Shown in pieces: positions 35,387 through 48,226 of a DNA stretch of 64,000 bases. A program made the translations under genes and the position numbers. The first letter of the stretch is position 1, and each line of letters opens with the position of its first letter. Source of the DNA: Neopestalotiopsis rosae (lineage: Eukaryota; Ascomycota; Sordariomycetes; Amphisphaeriales; Sporocadaceae); the NCBI GenBank assembly GCA_023078685.1, contig JALGAS010000005.1:1736001-1800000 (forward strand), in the 5' to 3' direction. Below the pieces are notes generated by a model, which had not been told where the DNA came from, made no database searches, and saw nothing but the letters and a program-made list of their open reading frames with translations.

Positions 35387-35590
35387 AGATAGCTAGCCAT
35401 AACCGGCGGTAAATACCGTGAATCATCTGCAGGATTAGTCCCATTATCTACCAGTTACGAATCCCATGTAACGTTGATCCAGATAGACTCTGCTCACATG
35501 GCGAATGAGATGAACTATCGAACCATGGGGCGGGAGGTGCCATCGGTAACAATGTGCCCGCTCTCCTAGTTTTTGCTCGGCTAAAGATAG
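35387..35590. promoter_or_regulatory. Cluster of five HGATAR (GATA-factor) sites upstream of the OPT gene
   Basis: AGATAG at 35387-35392, AGATAA (minus) at 35444-35449, AGATAG at 35481-35486, CGATAG (minus) at 35515-35520 and AGATAG at 35585-35590. Chance would give fewer than one in this length. In fungi HGATAR is bound by AreA/NIT2-type nitrogen regulators and by iron and light GATA factors, which would suit a peptide transporter. Confidence 0.5.
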
Positions 35591-35731
35591 CGAACGATCA
35601 GCAATCCCCATAACAATATGAAGCGGACCGCGGTTCGACATTTATATTGCTATTCAACCCTATTCTTCCATGCCAAACTTTGGATGACTCGAGGACCAGA
35701 TCTGGATTGAAAATAACAGTCATCAGTCCAC

Positions 35732-38700
35732 ATGGCTACGAGCATTGAAGTAGCAGACGATGCGGTCAACGCCGCGCCGTCGAGGCCGGACCCGGAGAAG
35801 ATGCCCGCCGGCGCGTCTACCGAGCGGGTGACGGACCAGATCCCGCACAAGATGTTGGAGGAACTGGCGCCCAATGGCGAGACAGAATACATCCTGGACA
35901 AGATTAACAACATGAGCGAGGATGAGGCCATTGAAATTATTCACGAAGCCGTCCAGTTTCATGCCGATGACTGGAACTTCCCTTCAGAGATGAGAGATCG
36001 CATGAAGCGGCTGCTAGAGGGACCAAAGACGTATGGAGAATTCTACGAGCGCGATCTCAGGATTGACGCCGTTTTGATGAGATATTCTTCGCCTTATCCG
36101 GGTGTGCGTTCCGTCGCCGAACACACAGATGACACGCATGTGCCTATCGAGACTTTTCGTGCCTACTTTCTGGGCATCGGATGGGCCGTCATAGGAACTT
36201 TCATGTCTACATTCTTTAACAGTCGTTTCCCGTCAATTAGTGAGTTTCGTGCTTCCATCAAAACTAGAAAGTAGCGGGCACTGACATCAGCAGCCCTGAG
36301 CGGTTCCGTCATCCAAATTTTGTTGTATCCCTGTGCAAAGTTCCTCGAAAAGGTCCTGCCTGACTGGGGCTTCACCGCGAAGGGAGTCCGCCATTCTCTC
36401 AATCCCGGCCCCTGGACATTCAAGGAACAAATGTTTGCAACCATCACGTACAACATTGCCATTTACACCACCAACAGTTACGGAATGATTCTTGTCCAAA
36501 AGTCAGATGTGTACTATGGCGAAAAGTTTGTCAATTTTGGGTACCAGCTCATGCTGACTCTGTTCGTCCAACTCATGGGCATGGGCTTCGCCGGTTATCT
36601 GCGTCGCTTCAGTGTCTACCCCGTCAAGGCGTTGTGGCCCACGATCCTGCCGACTATCGCCATGAACCGAGCCCTGACCCAGCCAGAGCCGAAAGAGAAC
36701 ATTTATGGGTGGACCATTTCGAGATACAATTTCTTTTACATCTGCACAATCTCCATGTTTGTCTACTACTGGTTTCCTGGATATCTTTTCACAGCGCTCT
36801 CGACCTTTAACTGGATGACGTGGATCGCACCAGAGAACTTTACATTGGCCATTCTTACTGGATCCTCGCTCGGCCTTGGCCTCTTCAACCCGATCACGAC
36901 TTTCGATTGGAATGTTGCCACGTCTTCTTATGCCCCACTGGCTATGCCTTTCTTTGCAACATGTACACAGTACTGTGGCGTAAGTTGCGAAAGCTTTATT
37001 TGTATCAGTGGCTCTTTTGAGAAAGCAAATGCTGATATATATATTCAGAGTATTCTGGGTGGTCTGATTATCCTAGGCATTTATTATTCAAATGGTTTGT
37101 CATCACCTTCAGCCCAGTCATTTGTGCACTCGATTGCTAATACACTTGGCAGTATGTTTACACAGGCTTCCAACTCTTTGTTCGATCATTGTAGCAGAAC
37201 TCAGAAAAGTTCACGGCCAATCGACATTTTCCCATTCACTAAGGACAATCACTGACATGAAATATCAAACAGATGTATAACACGGCCTATCTTCCCATCA
37301 ACTCCTCCTCAGCATTTGCCAACGATGGCACGGCATATGAAGTGCAAAAGGTTGTCATTGACAACAAACTCAATCAGACCTTGTATCAAGAATATTCCCC
37401 GCCTTTCTATTCGGCAGGCTATGTCCTCACCGTGGGAGCCAATTTTGCATTCTACCCCGTGTACTTTCTCTACATTATGTTCAACCAGTGGAAGACAGTA
37501 TCTCAGGCGTATGTCGACTTTTACCAGGGATTGCGACGCGGCAAGGGCAACTTTGAGGGGGCAATGGATATTCACAACCGCCTCATGTCCAAATACCCCG
37601 AGGTACCGGACTGGTGGTTCTTATTGATCTTGGTTGCCGCCATCGTCGTGTCAGTCATTTTCTTGAAGATCTATCCCCTCGACACACCTGTTTGGCTGGT
37701 CTTCTTAATGATTGGCATCAACTTGGTCTTTGCTGTCCCTCTGTCGTTCCTCTCGGCAACCACTGGCACAAATCTGGGCCTTGGATCACTGATTCAAGTC
37801 ATCACCGGATTCATTCTCCCCGGCAACCCCAACGCATTCCTCTTTGCCCAGACTCTGGGCTCATGGGCCCTAGCCGGATATGGCGACAACTACGTCCAGG
37901 ACCAGAAGATGGCCCACTATTGCAAGATCGCGCCGCGCGCGGTATTCCGAAGCCAGATTGTGACCATCTTGATCACCTGCTTCGTGGCGGTCGGAACGCA
38001 AGACTTTATCCTCAACAACGTCAAGGGTCTCTGCACGGCAGACCAGCCGAGCAAGTTCACCTGCGCCAACGACGGCGCCCCCCTCTACACCAGCTCGCTC
38101 ATGTGGGGCCTGCTGGGGTCGGAGCGCATGTTCAACGGTCTCTACCCGCTCTTCAAGTGGTGCTTCCTCATCGGGACCCTGATCGCGCTCGTCTTCCTGG
38201 CGGGCCAGAGCCTGGGGCCCCGCTACCTGCCCGGCGTCCGCGAGGCGCTCCGGACCCGGCTCCGGCCGCGCACCTTTGCCCTCCTCGACCGCACCTTCTT
38301 CCCCTTTGTGGCCTCGCTGCTGTGGCTGAACCCCATCCTCATCATCCAGGGCATCCAGCACTGGGCGCCTTCCAACTTGTCTTACAAGACTCCCGGGTTC
38401 ATACTTGGCTATATCTTCATGTACTGGCTTCCAAGGCACAGGTAAGCATCACCAAACCCGGTTTCCCCATCAAAACACCAGGTACATGTATACTGACTCA
38501 CGTGTTCACGCAAAAATAGGTTGGCCTGGTGGGAAAAGTACAACTACGTGCTGTCCGCCGCGCTGACGGCCGGCGTCGCCATTTGCGCCCTGATCAAATT
38601 CTTCGCCGTCGAGTATGATCCCGTCAGTCTGAAGTGGTGGGGCAACACGGTCTCGGGTGCTGGAATCGACGGGACCAGTACTGGACTGCTACCCATTCCC

Positions 38701-38742
38701 GATAGAGGATATTTTGGTCCGGAGAAGGGGACGTTCATATGA
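35732..38742 (+). CDS. OPT-family oligopeptide transporter
   Basis: Exons 35732-36239, 36294-36979, 37049-37093(94), 37273-38441 and 38520-38742 give about 876 residues with 12-16 predicted membrane spans. The N-terminus is cytosolic and acidic and ends in the family motif SSPYPGVRSV. The KIPPR-type motif appears as MAHYCKIAPRAVFRSQ. The sequences NPGPW and AYLPINSSSAF are also OPT landmarks. The family imports tetra- to hexapeptides, glutathione or siderophore-like peptides with protons at the plasma membrane. The end of exon 3 is odd: homology requires YYSN to join directly to MYNTAYLP, but the sequence after AAT is GGTTTG, so a normal GT donor leaves one extra base. Either the donor is non-canonical, a tiny exon is missed, or there is a one-base indel. 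Confidence 0.88.
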
Positions 38743-40887
38743 GGTCGGATTTGCATGATAGAAATTCTTTCTAGTGTGCTTATTGCATGCCTTAGTAGAC
38801 ATATGTTGCTCGATATGGCAACACCCGATAGTCTTAGTGTGCCGCTTTCGAGTATAAAAGCATCTGTGTGTCGATAGGTACAACATGGTGTATTTATGTA
38901 TTCTATGAGCCCCGCAATTAACATCATGTCTAGTCAGATTCAGACTTGGTGACGACTCCTCAGGTTTATTCATATTGAATTCAATAACAAGATGAGATCG
39001 TCCATACAGTATGTGGAAGTTGTCCTTGCTCGCATGGCCATAAACAGAAGAACATCAGCACAGTCGTGTGCTCTCTTGCAACGGCGCGCTAGAATTCGAA
39101 GCTGTCCTGCGGTCCACCTTTAACCGATCGGCGATCCAGCGCCATGGAGTGGATGCTTGTCGTGCAAGTCGCTGCTAAAAGACATGAGCTGCTCCATAAT
39201 CTTGCTTGGCAAGCTGACACTCGAAAGATTTTAGTATTCATTGCTAGGAAACAAGTAACCGCACAATTGTCTAGAATATTCTCATTCGCCTCATTTGAAG
39301 TGCTCGAAATGGCCAGCCGAAAAAGTAGTGTGTATGATCTAGAGTTGGGCGTATAAGGAAGGCGAATGTAGCTCTGTAGATAATGAGAGAGACATAATTG
39401 GAAGCCAGGCTCGCCAGGGTACCAAACGTGGATCTTATGCACGTAGGATGGGATCTATGTAGAACTTTGGCTGGGGACTCAAGAAGCGCCATGTAATGCG
39501 CGTTCGAGGTACCATGAATTATTTTTAAGCTACCTTATCAATGACATGCAGAAGGGGTCCAATACATTGTCTTAGAGAACGAGCTGCCAAGTAAACAAGA
39601 CAAATCAGGTACCGAATTCGGATTATACGTACTGTAATGGTACACAAAGAAAACAGGCGACGAAGCAGAGACACGTGGGATTTATGCGCTAAAATTCGTT
39701 TATCAGGGCCCATTATTCGTAGATTGAATTGATTCCGCGCGGGCAAGCCAAACAAGCCCCAAAGCCCCAATGGGTAGTGACGCAATCCCAGCGAGCTTTT
39801 GGCATGGGTAGCTTCGGTCGGTAGCTCTCCTTAGGCAGATGCCACATGCCATTGGCCCTTTTGGGTCGAAATCGGGAATCAAGTTCCAAATCGTTGCCCT
39901 TGCAGAACAAGAATCGTGCAATTTCACTCATTTCAACCCAGTCTTGCCAGTCCCAGGCTGCACTGCACACCCAAACACGTCCCAAAGCTGGGGTCCCTCG
40001 CATTACCAGACAAAAGGGAATCCTTGTCTGTGTTTCTCATGCCGGCTGCTGCTCGGGGGCTCGGGACGATACGAAATTTTTACTGTATTCATACACTCAT
40101 TCATCCAATCCATCCATACATGCAGTACCCGAATCTGATCTGATCGTATGAAGAAAGGACCCCCGCCAGTAACTATTACACTTGCCCATTTTCGGTTCCA
40201 TGGCCCCCCTCTCCCCCGAGACTACACTAAGCCCAGCTATCTGCTTAAGCTTCAACGGCGCTTGGAGGTAGGAATAATTCCCTGTCTTTGTCAGGCCGAA
40301 GTCCTTGTTGGCCTTGGACTCGTCTCTCACTTTCTCATTCTTGATCCGACCCCTGCTTTCGTTTCAACTGCCGTGGCAGCAAGCCCGTTGAAGAGGGAAA
40401 AAATCCCTCTTGCGCCGGCTTGCAATTGGGAAGTCCATGTTAGCCTGAAAAGTCAAGTAGGTCCTGCTTTCAGTCCTGGAACATTTGCACTGAACTATCG
40501 TGCAACTTGGGCTCAGGTCTCGACTAACCCACGCTTCAGTTCCCACTCGCGCATTTCCCTCCCAGATTGCGCCCGACCCGTGGCCGCACTGCCAACCTAT
40601 ATACGTGGCTGGCCGTCGTTGCGCCTTGCGAGTGAACGACAAAGTAAAGCGACGCCCATGATAGTCACTGCAGTATCATCGTTCGCGACATCGCCGACTC
40701 CCACATGAGCGCAAAGCGCCAGTCCACGACGAAACCCCATTCCGGTACCTACATGTCATCATTTTGGATGCGACGGTATACCGACTCTAGGTTGTCTCCA
40801 GCTCAAAACCAGGACGATCCCGACAGATAGCATGTGCAAGTATATATAATTCCTGTTGTATCCATATGAAAACGGCAGACAATATCA
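38743..40887. other. Long intergenic region
   Basis: About 2.1 kb with no recognisable gene; the frame at 40148-40708 is open but has no ordered features. TATATATAAT at 40841-40850, about 40 nt before the next start codon, may be a TATA element. Confidence 0.45.
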
Positions 40888-43668
40888 ATGGAGGGCGGGT
40901 CACGAGATCGCTCCATCAGCGCTGGCCCAGAGCCTCAATCAGCCACGTCCGAGAAGCACCCAGCGCCTCCGGGCAGCACTGGTCCGTCAGATGCAGCTGT
41001 GAATAAAAGGAAGCGAGGTCTTGGAGTCGTTACGCCCAATGCTTGCACTGAGTGTCGCAAGAAGCGCGCCAAGGTTCGTCTCGCGCCTGTTACTCTTCCA
41101 ATGTTTTTGAGCGCAAAGGTGCTGCAGAGTCTGACTACTGTTTTTGAGCAATCTAGTGCGACGGAAACAAACCATGCGGAAGGTGTAAATCCCAGGGAGT
41201 CGAATGTATTTACGAAGTCCCAGTTCGACAGTCCAAGGAGAACCTCCGGAGCGAGATTGAGCAGCTTCGGAAGCAGCAGAAACAGAACAATTCCGTCCTG
41301 ACTGCGCTCGTGAAGCCAGAATTATGGGAAGAAGTTCTCACTCGGATACGCTCTGGACAGAGCGTGGAAGGCATTTCAGAATGGCTTGGCGGCACTCTCC
41401 CCTCTGGAGGGGGGGCCTTGCCAACCTTCTCACCACCGCCTTCAGGCCTCCCAGTCCCTCGGCCAACACTGCCACCGCTTTCTGGAATTACCGACCTCAA
41501 TTTTGGCAGCCACACTGCGCTGCCGGGCGGGTACGGACCGTTATCGATGGGACCGTCATTAGGGCCGCAATATGCCCAAAAGCATGAATATGATCAGCAG
41601 CAAAGTCCGTGGGCCTTCTCATCGCAGAGTCAAACACAGTCTACGCGGAGCAGCTCCCATCCTGATGCCATGAATTGGACCTCGGATGCGCCGTCCCAGA
41701 ATAGGGTTGGCTCATGGGTGTTGGACCAGGCTTCTCCTGGGACCAGCGTTGCGCGCCATCGTGGCCAGGATCAAATCCTCGCACCCATTGATTCTCCGGG
41801 GTTGAGATCGCCTTCCACCTCCTGGACAGGCATCACGGCGGACCCGGCCTTAGTACAACATCTACTAGCTCTGTACTTCTGCTGGGAGTACCCAACTTTT
41901 GCTTCTCTGAGCAAAGAGCATTTCTTGAAGGATTTCATCGACGGCCGGTCTCGATACTGTTCTCCGATGCTGGTCAACGCGTTGCTCGCCCTTGGCTGCA
42001 GGTTCTCAACACAACCCAACACGCGTGCCAATCCCAATGATCCAACGACTTCGGGCGATCATTTCTTTGCAGAGTCGCTTCGACTCTTTGCCAAGGAAAG
42101 TAACCACCATAACCTCACAACGATTCAGGCCCTAGGTATCATGTCTATAAGAGAGGCAAGTTGTGGAAGGGACTCTGAAAGTTGGTATTATGCAGGACAA
42201 AGTGTACGTCTGGCCATTGAGCTGGGCTTGCACCGACTCAGTGGCGATGGAGATTCGGACGAACTTGCCGTGCAAGCAGCGACCTTTTGGGGAGCATTTG
42301 CTTTGGATCACGCGTGGTCTCTTGCGACCGGCTCGTTGCCACAGTGTTCCTGCTTCCCAACCTTGCCGCCAAAGCCCTCCGTAATCGACGACATCGAGGC
42401 TTCCCTGTGGGTTCCGTATACGGATAATGGTAAGCTGTCCCCATGATATCGCGCTTTTGTTGGTGTTGATCTGAATAGGTTCTGATCGATTAGGTGCACC
42501 CCTTCAACGGTCTTGTGAGCAGCCGTCTAATGTGCGCTCCGTCTACACATGTTTCTGCGAATTGAGTGAACTTGTCCACAAGTCCCTCTACGTACTTCAC
42601 TCGCCAGGCAAACCAGTTACCAGCCGAGACCTACTCAACACGTACACACAGTACCTCAATTGGTACGACAAGATACCTGAGGTGTTGCGACTTGGAACGA
42701 ACTTTACACCTGCCGTGCTGTTCGCTCACATGTATTACCATTTTGCCATCTTGCTCCTGTTCCGACCACTCATTAAATTGCGCATCATTGGATCCAGTGT
42801 GACGCCTCGCGACGTTTGCGCACAAGCCGCCGACGCGATCCAGGGGTTGTCAAGATCATATTCGCAGCTGTATACTTTGCGGCGGACGCCCTCTTTCGTC
42901 CCCTACTTTGTATTGACGGCTGCGATCATGCACCTGGCTGTCGGAGGTTCGCTTGCGCCAGCTCAGGTTGATACGCCGGGTTCCGGTACCACTGGGCCCA
43001 CGGCCAAGCACGAGCAGTCCTCGAATCATCCACAACCAAGACGGTCCTCATCCAGCACAGCGGGACCCACATCACCGTCCAGCACTGGCACGGCCAAGTT
43101 GACTCCACGCGCAGTAGACGCCATCAATCAAGGTATTGCCGATCTGACTGAGATGGCTCCATGTCACCACTTTGCGGAGCAAGCCCTTCACATCCTGCGA
43201 TATTTGGCCAAGAAATGGAATATACCGGTAAAGATACCGCCACCAGAGGACGCGCTATCTCATGAAGATTTGAGTCAACTCGTCAGGCCTCAAACAAGCA
43301 GTCTCAATTTCTTCGCTCCAAGTGTCGCGGAAGACGACTTCATCTGTGCCTGGGGTACAGGCACTTCAGGCTCATCGATGAATCTGGGACATGGCCTCCC
43401 CGGCCCAGGCGCTGGAGAGGAAACCCAGACCTATAGCCGTCCCAAGCCAACAACCACAAACAGTGATCATAGTCACCCAGGAGAGGGCGCAGAGCAGATA
43501 CACGGCAGTCCACCGCACCCAAGGATGGAGACCGAGCTGGGCGCTGGACCCATGGCACACACCGCAAAGAGTATCGAAAACCCACTTTTCTGGCCGTTCC
43601 CGATGCAAGGACGGCCAATGTTGCCTTCTGGGCGATTGCTCGAGGAGGCTGGTTTTGCGCTGTTATAG
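40888..43668 (+). CDS. Zn2Cys6 fungal transcription factor
   Basis: Exons 40888-41073, 41157-42429 and 42494-43668 give 877 residues. The first intron interrupts the zinc cluster; joining gives C-x2-C-x6-C-x5-C-x2-C-x6-C (CTECRKKRAKC, then DGNKPCGRCKSQGVEC). A short coiled-coil linker follows (ENLRSEIEQLRKQQKQNN). The Fungal_trans middle domain runs from about residue 250 to 560, with LLALYFCWEYPTFASLSKEH, the AYYAGQS-like WYYAGQSVRLAIELGLHR, and GAPLQRSCEQPSNVRSVY across the second splice. The C-terminus is Ser/Pro/Gly-rich and probably disordered. It is a nuclear DNA-binding regulator; its targets cannot be read from sequence. It lies about 2.1 kb downstream of the OPT transporter on the same strand. 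Confidence 0.93.
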
Positions 43669-44387
43669 TTGACAATTGCGCCAAATCAAAACGCGGCCTA
43701 TACGAGCACTCACAAAGTGGCCATTGCGCAGTCATATCCTGCCGAGCATTCAAGTTGTACAAAGAAAGTACGCTCCAGGTTCTCAGATTGTTGGAAGCCT
43801 CTTGATAGGCAAAGTCTGATTACGGGAGGAAATATCATGGTCGAGCCTGCGGCCATCATTAGGAAAATACCCCTATATCGTATATGTTACCTAGATACCT
43901 CCTTACCTAGAGACACTCTATGGGCAGGCACGATTTACTGCACAAGATGCTATGCAGAATATACCCATCACTTCTCAAGCTTTGTGACTTTCGTGCGAAT
44001 ACAAGCTGGGTCTGGTTCGTGAACTCCAAGTATTACCTACATCCAGCGGTTGGAGTATTTTTATGTCGCTTGGCACTTAAGAAAAGAAATTATGCTTCGC
44101 TGGACAAGAAATAGTAATCATTGCTTCTTTTGCGCCCTGAAAGCTCAACACGATCATGTTATGTATGTACAAGTTGTGCCCATGACCGCTGATCCGCTCG
44201 CTTCTTTATGACCTCTTCATGATCATACTCAAGAGCATTGTCATCCATGCCTGTTACTATCCCAACATCAAGGTGTGTTTTTTCTCTTTACTCTTTTCCA
44301 CCTTTACTGATTCAAGGGTAAATCCTCATCTACGGAATTCTCATGTCCGCTCCTTTTCCCTTCATGTTTTTTTCCGGTTGATCATGT
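43669..44387. other. Intergenic region between convergent genes
   Basis: 3' flanks only. No gene or repeat was found. Confidence 0.45.
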
Positions 44388-45969
44388 CTAGTATTTCTTG
44401 GTAGGGCTCCGACTCTTAGTCGGGCTGCGTCCTCGGTCACCCTTGCTGGGGCTGCGTCTGCTGGGCGTCTGGTAGTAAATGGGCGGAGGCAGGGCCTTTT
44501 GGTCCGGCGAGGCATCCGTATCCGGTGTCTCGTCGTTCTGGTAGTGACTCAGGAAGCGCGTCGTCCTTCCGGGGGTCTGCGGAACGTGTCCGTACATCAA
44601 TTGCGGGTTGTAGTGGACGGGCTGCGATGCCTGCGGTGGGTGGGGGACAAAGGCAAAGCTCGAAGGGCTCTGGCTGCTCTTGACGAGAGAGATGCCGCTG
44701 AAGCAGAAAATGGCAAATAGAGCAATGAAGGCAGCCTGTTGTGAGGTTAGCAAGCGAGTTTAGGGGCTTAATGAGTGAGAGTCTCTTGTAGAAAACTTAC
44801 CAGAGTCTTCCAGTGCATCGTCTCAATGATCTCGTTCAGGATCTCGACAATGTTTCGTGCTCCAAGTCGCACACGCCCGAGGTTGTCCGGATTTTGATTC
44901 ATACACGTCTCCCATTCGTCGCACATGGCGTTCATTGCTGGCAGGCGCTGCTCTCGCGGGGAGCATCGATTGTCGGCATAATCGCGAGCGCACTTTGCCA
45001 TCTCCTCCACCACCACTGCCCGCAGTTCTTGTTTGGCTGCCCAAAAGTCGTCTCGGAAGCTAGCCACCACGACCCAGAGCAGCCACATGGCCAGACCGAC
45101 CACGGCGAGATTGAACATCAACGTGACCCAGGAGCCAAGGACAATGGGCGCATCGGGATGCTTCTGAATAACGGACAAGAAGCCACTGAACCAGCCCTTC
45201 TGCTTCCGGCCAGACTGAGTGTTGGGGCCGTGGTGCTTGTTTGGCTCGTAGACGCTGTCGTCGGTATCGTTGCCTTCCGAGTCCTCCCACTCCTCTTGGT
45301 ATTTGTAAGGTAGGCGAAACCCACTGATGTCCTTATCATCATGTCGCCTCTTTCGTTTGCGCACCTTTTCTCTGCCGCCAAAAGCTGTTACTGGGCGGAG
45401 TATGTCGCCTTTGCCGGGTGATCGCTTGCTCATGGCAACGTTTAAAGCTTTTGAGCGCGCCGGGGTCAGAGCCATTCTATTCGAGTGGCGCATATTGTCC
45501 GTCTCGGGAGTGTCTGGGTATTCTGAAATATCGGTTTGCGCAGGACTGTCTTCGGCGGGAGAAGCTTCTGAAAGCGCATCCATATCGAATGGCTTTCGGG
45601 GCGTTGTGAAGGCAGGATTGCGGAACGCCGGGGCGGTATTGGTCCGCTGGAGAACAGCATTTGACGTAGCAAAAATAGACTTTGTGCCTGGCGAAGACGG
45701 AGGTAGCTTTTGTGGATTGCTTTGGGTGCGACCGAATGCGCTTTGCGGGCCAAAGGTGCCCGGTTTGGGAAGCCCAAAGGCGTCTAAGAGTTGAGGCGGA
45801 CGAGTTAGGGAGCAAGTCTCCTGGATTTGCGGCAAACGCGGTAAAATGTAATGGACTTACTATTGTTCTGCGCCCTCTGGGCGGACTGGACAAACGGACT
45901 TGTGGGATCTAGTGGTCCCGAGTTCTGGTACTCCCAGTCCATGGGAGATTCAAAAGTGCGCCTCTCCAT
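44388..45969 (-). CDS. brl1: Brl1/Brr6-type nuclear envelope protein
   Basis: Exons 45969-45861, 45783-44801 and 44735-44388 give 479 residues. The start MERRTFESPMDWEYQ comes from the first exon, and the second splice joins MHWKTL to AAFIALFAIF. A disordered N-terminal 220 residues with basic stretches (KVRKRKRRHDDKD) precedes the conserved domain: transmembrane helix one (SWVTLMFNLAVVGLAMWLLW), a lumenal loop with four cysteines (CARDYADNRCSPRE and MCDEWETCM), then helix two (LAAFIALFAIFCFSG). This is the di-sulfide-bridge nucleocytoplasmic transport domain (PF10104) of yeast Brl1 and Brr6, which act at the inner nuclear membrane in nuclear pore assembly and lipid homeostasis. Filamentous fungi usually have one such protein. 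The C-terminus is Ser/Arg/Pro-rich with SPTK repeats. It is divergent from iws1. Confidence 0.9.
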
Positions 45970-46816
45970 GGTGTCGCGTGCCAAGACGTCAACTGTCCCT
46001 CAATAGCACTTGAATGAAGAATAAGAAAATTAGTGTACAGCAAATGAACAATAGCCTCCTCAGAAGGCGATTGGAAATATGGTCAGCGCTTGTGGCAAGC
46101 GACGAGAGACAAATGGGCAAAATAAACGAATGGACGAATGGTGAAGTTTGGAGGAGTAAAGGTGAGTATTGAGTCGCAAATCGACGACGCATGGAAACGG
46201 GGCCTTTCGAGTAGACATTTACGATTTACCCAGCTTTCTGGGAAAAGCTGCAGCTCGGCCAACCAACAAGCCACAGTAAACAAAGTGGTCAAAGTGGTGC
46301 GCCACCAGCAAAACCTAGACTAGGCTGTGAACGACCTAGTCTCATCACTGTACGGAACATGTACCGAGCCTAGACAGACGAGCCAGAGTCTGCTTGCAGG
46401 CGGCGCTAGAGCCTAAGCGATTGTTCAGCACCTTCGATCCTTGCCTTCTCAAGCACTGTTCAGCTGCCAGCCAGGACAAGAGCCTGGAGCCTTTGGTTGT
46501 TCTTCCAGGGCCTCCTGCCTTTCCGGCAGACCCACTTATATATTTCAGAGCTAGCAGGCAGGTGAACTTCACTCCAAGAGCGCCGGCAATAGCTCCCTTC
46601 TTGATCACTTCACATTCTCAGACAACATCACTTCTTTACCCTTCCACTCTTGACTTTCAAGTGGCAGCGATCGCCGACACTTTGACCTTGCCCAAAGCTA
46701 CAAGGTTTCAACCGTTGAATCATCTACCTACAGCCGTGCGAGGCTTTTCAACTGGTAGCTGCTGAAGCGCACGCGCAAACGGGCAATCGCGACAAAGGCT
46801 GCCCAAACTCTTCGTC
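45970..46816. promoter_or_regulatory. Shared divergent promoter of brl1 and iws1
   Basis: 847 nt between the two start codons. It contains an 8-bp inverted repeat, AGACTAGG at 46317-46324 and CCTAGTCT at 46335-46342. No TATA box is obvious. Confidence 0.45.
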
Positions 46817-48226
46817 ATGTCAGACAACGAGTCTCCCGCCGGCTCGCCGCCTCAGACTCTGCATGAGGAGGCAAAGGATGACGAACCCAAGGACCAGGAG
46901 CTTGGTGATTACGATGTAGAAGCCGCCGGAGATTCAGACAAGAACAGCCCCGAGGAGGACGATCTCTCCGACATTGACGAGGATCAATTTGGCGATTACG
47001 ACCCCGCAGCCGCCCAAATTGAAGAGAAGCCTGTCGAAATCGATGAGGATGTGGCTAGAACCCTCAAGGCTGGCAAGCGAAAAGGTCTAGCCACCAAGAA
47101 GCCAAAGGAAGGACGAAGGGAGAAGAAGAAGCGCAGACGCGATGAGGAAGACAATGATGGTGCCGATGGCGAGATTGTGTCCGGAAAGCGATCTAGAAAG
47201 GCCGCCGCCCCTGCTAGCAAGAAGCCATCGCCTGAACCCATCGACGAGAGCACACTCACGCCTGAGGAGCGACGACGAAGGGCCATTGAGAGAGCTGCCC
47301 AGGGCGAGGTGAAGAACAAGGTCAAGAGACGCAAGAAGGATGAAGTTGTATGTTGTTATTCTCTACCATTCTTTTTCCGTCTTCAAATGGGTGCGCTAAC
47401 CATGATGTTCAGGACCTCGAAGCCGAACTGGACGAACAAATCGCTATGCTCAAGACGGCAATGGAGAACGCTTGTCGTGATGACAACAATTATCGCCAGC
47501 AAGGTCAACCAGCCCTCCAAAAGCTCAAGCTTCTCCCCGAAGTCATGTCCTTGTTGAACCGCAACAACCAACAGTCTGCCATTGTTGATCCAGATGCCAA
47601 TTTCCTCGAATCTGTCAAGTTCTTCCTCGAGCCGCTTAGTGACGGCTCGCTGCCCGCCTATACCATTCAGCGAGATATTTTCCGCGCACTCCAGAGATTG
47701 CCGATTCAGAAAGAGACTTTGGCTGCAAGTGGAATCGGCAAGATTGTCCTCTTCTACACCAAGAGCAAAAAGGCAAACAAGGACGTCAAGCGCATGGCCG
47801 AGCAGCTATTGGGAGATTGGTCTCGGCCCATTCTGAGAAAGACCCACGACTACAAGCAGCGACACGTCGAGACTCGCGACTTCGATTACCAGTATGTCTT
47901 TATCATTCCTTATGCCCTACCACTGCTGTCTTGCTAACATTAGAAATAGGGCTGCCAAGTTGCGACAAGCAGCCGGCAACTCGCAACTCACACTCACGCA
48001 GCGTCCAGCTGCTTCACAGGCAGCACTTCGCGAAGCAGAGCGCGAGAGAATTCTGGCACCACAGAATCTCAGCAACCGTGCTCGCGTCACTGGTCTTCCA
48101 GCTGCTTACACCGTGGCACCTTTGAGCACGTTCACGCCCAAAGGCGACAGCTCGCATCGGCCGATTGGTTCGAGTGGTGTTGAGGCATTCCGAAAGATGA
48201 CACAGAAGGGAAAGAAGATGGCTTAG
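46817..48226 (+). CDS. iws1: Iws1/Spn1 transcription elongation factor
   Basis: Exons 46817-47347, 47413-47891 and 47950-48226 give 428 residues. The acidic N-terminus (ELGDYDVEAAGD, then LSDIDEDQFGDYDP) resembles the Spt6- and histone-binding tails of the family. A Lys/Arg-rich nuclear localisation stretch (RREKKKRRRDEE) follows. The core is a TFIIS N-terminal (LW) domain at about residues 240-330, with LKLLPEVMSLLNRNN, then FLEPLSDGSLPAYTIQRDIF, then GKIVLFYTKSKK and AEQLLGDWSRPIL. By family knowledge Iws1 binds Spt6 and RNA polymerase II and helps chromatin passage and mRNA export. Both introns are 58-65 nt with standard borders and the junctions close in frame. Confidence 0.94.

Noticed and set aside
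40148..40708. 186-codon frame upstream of the Zn2Cys6 gene
   Set aside because: It has no domain, skewed composition and no splice context. It is likely random or leader sequence.
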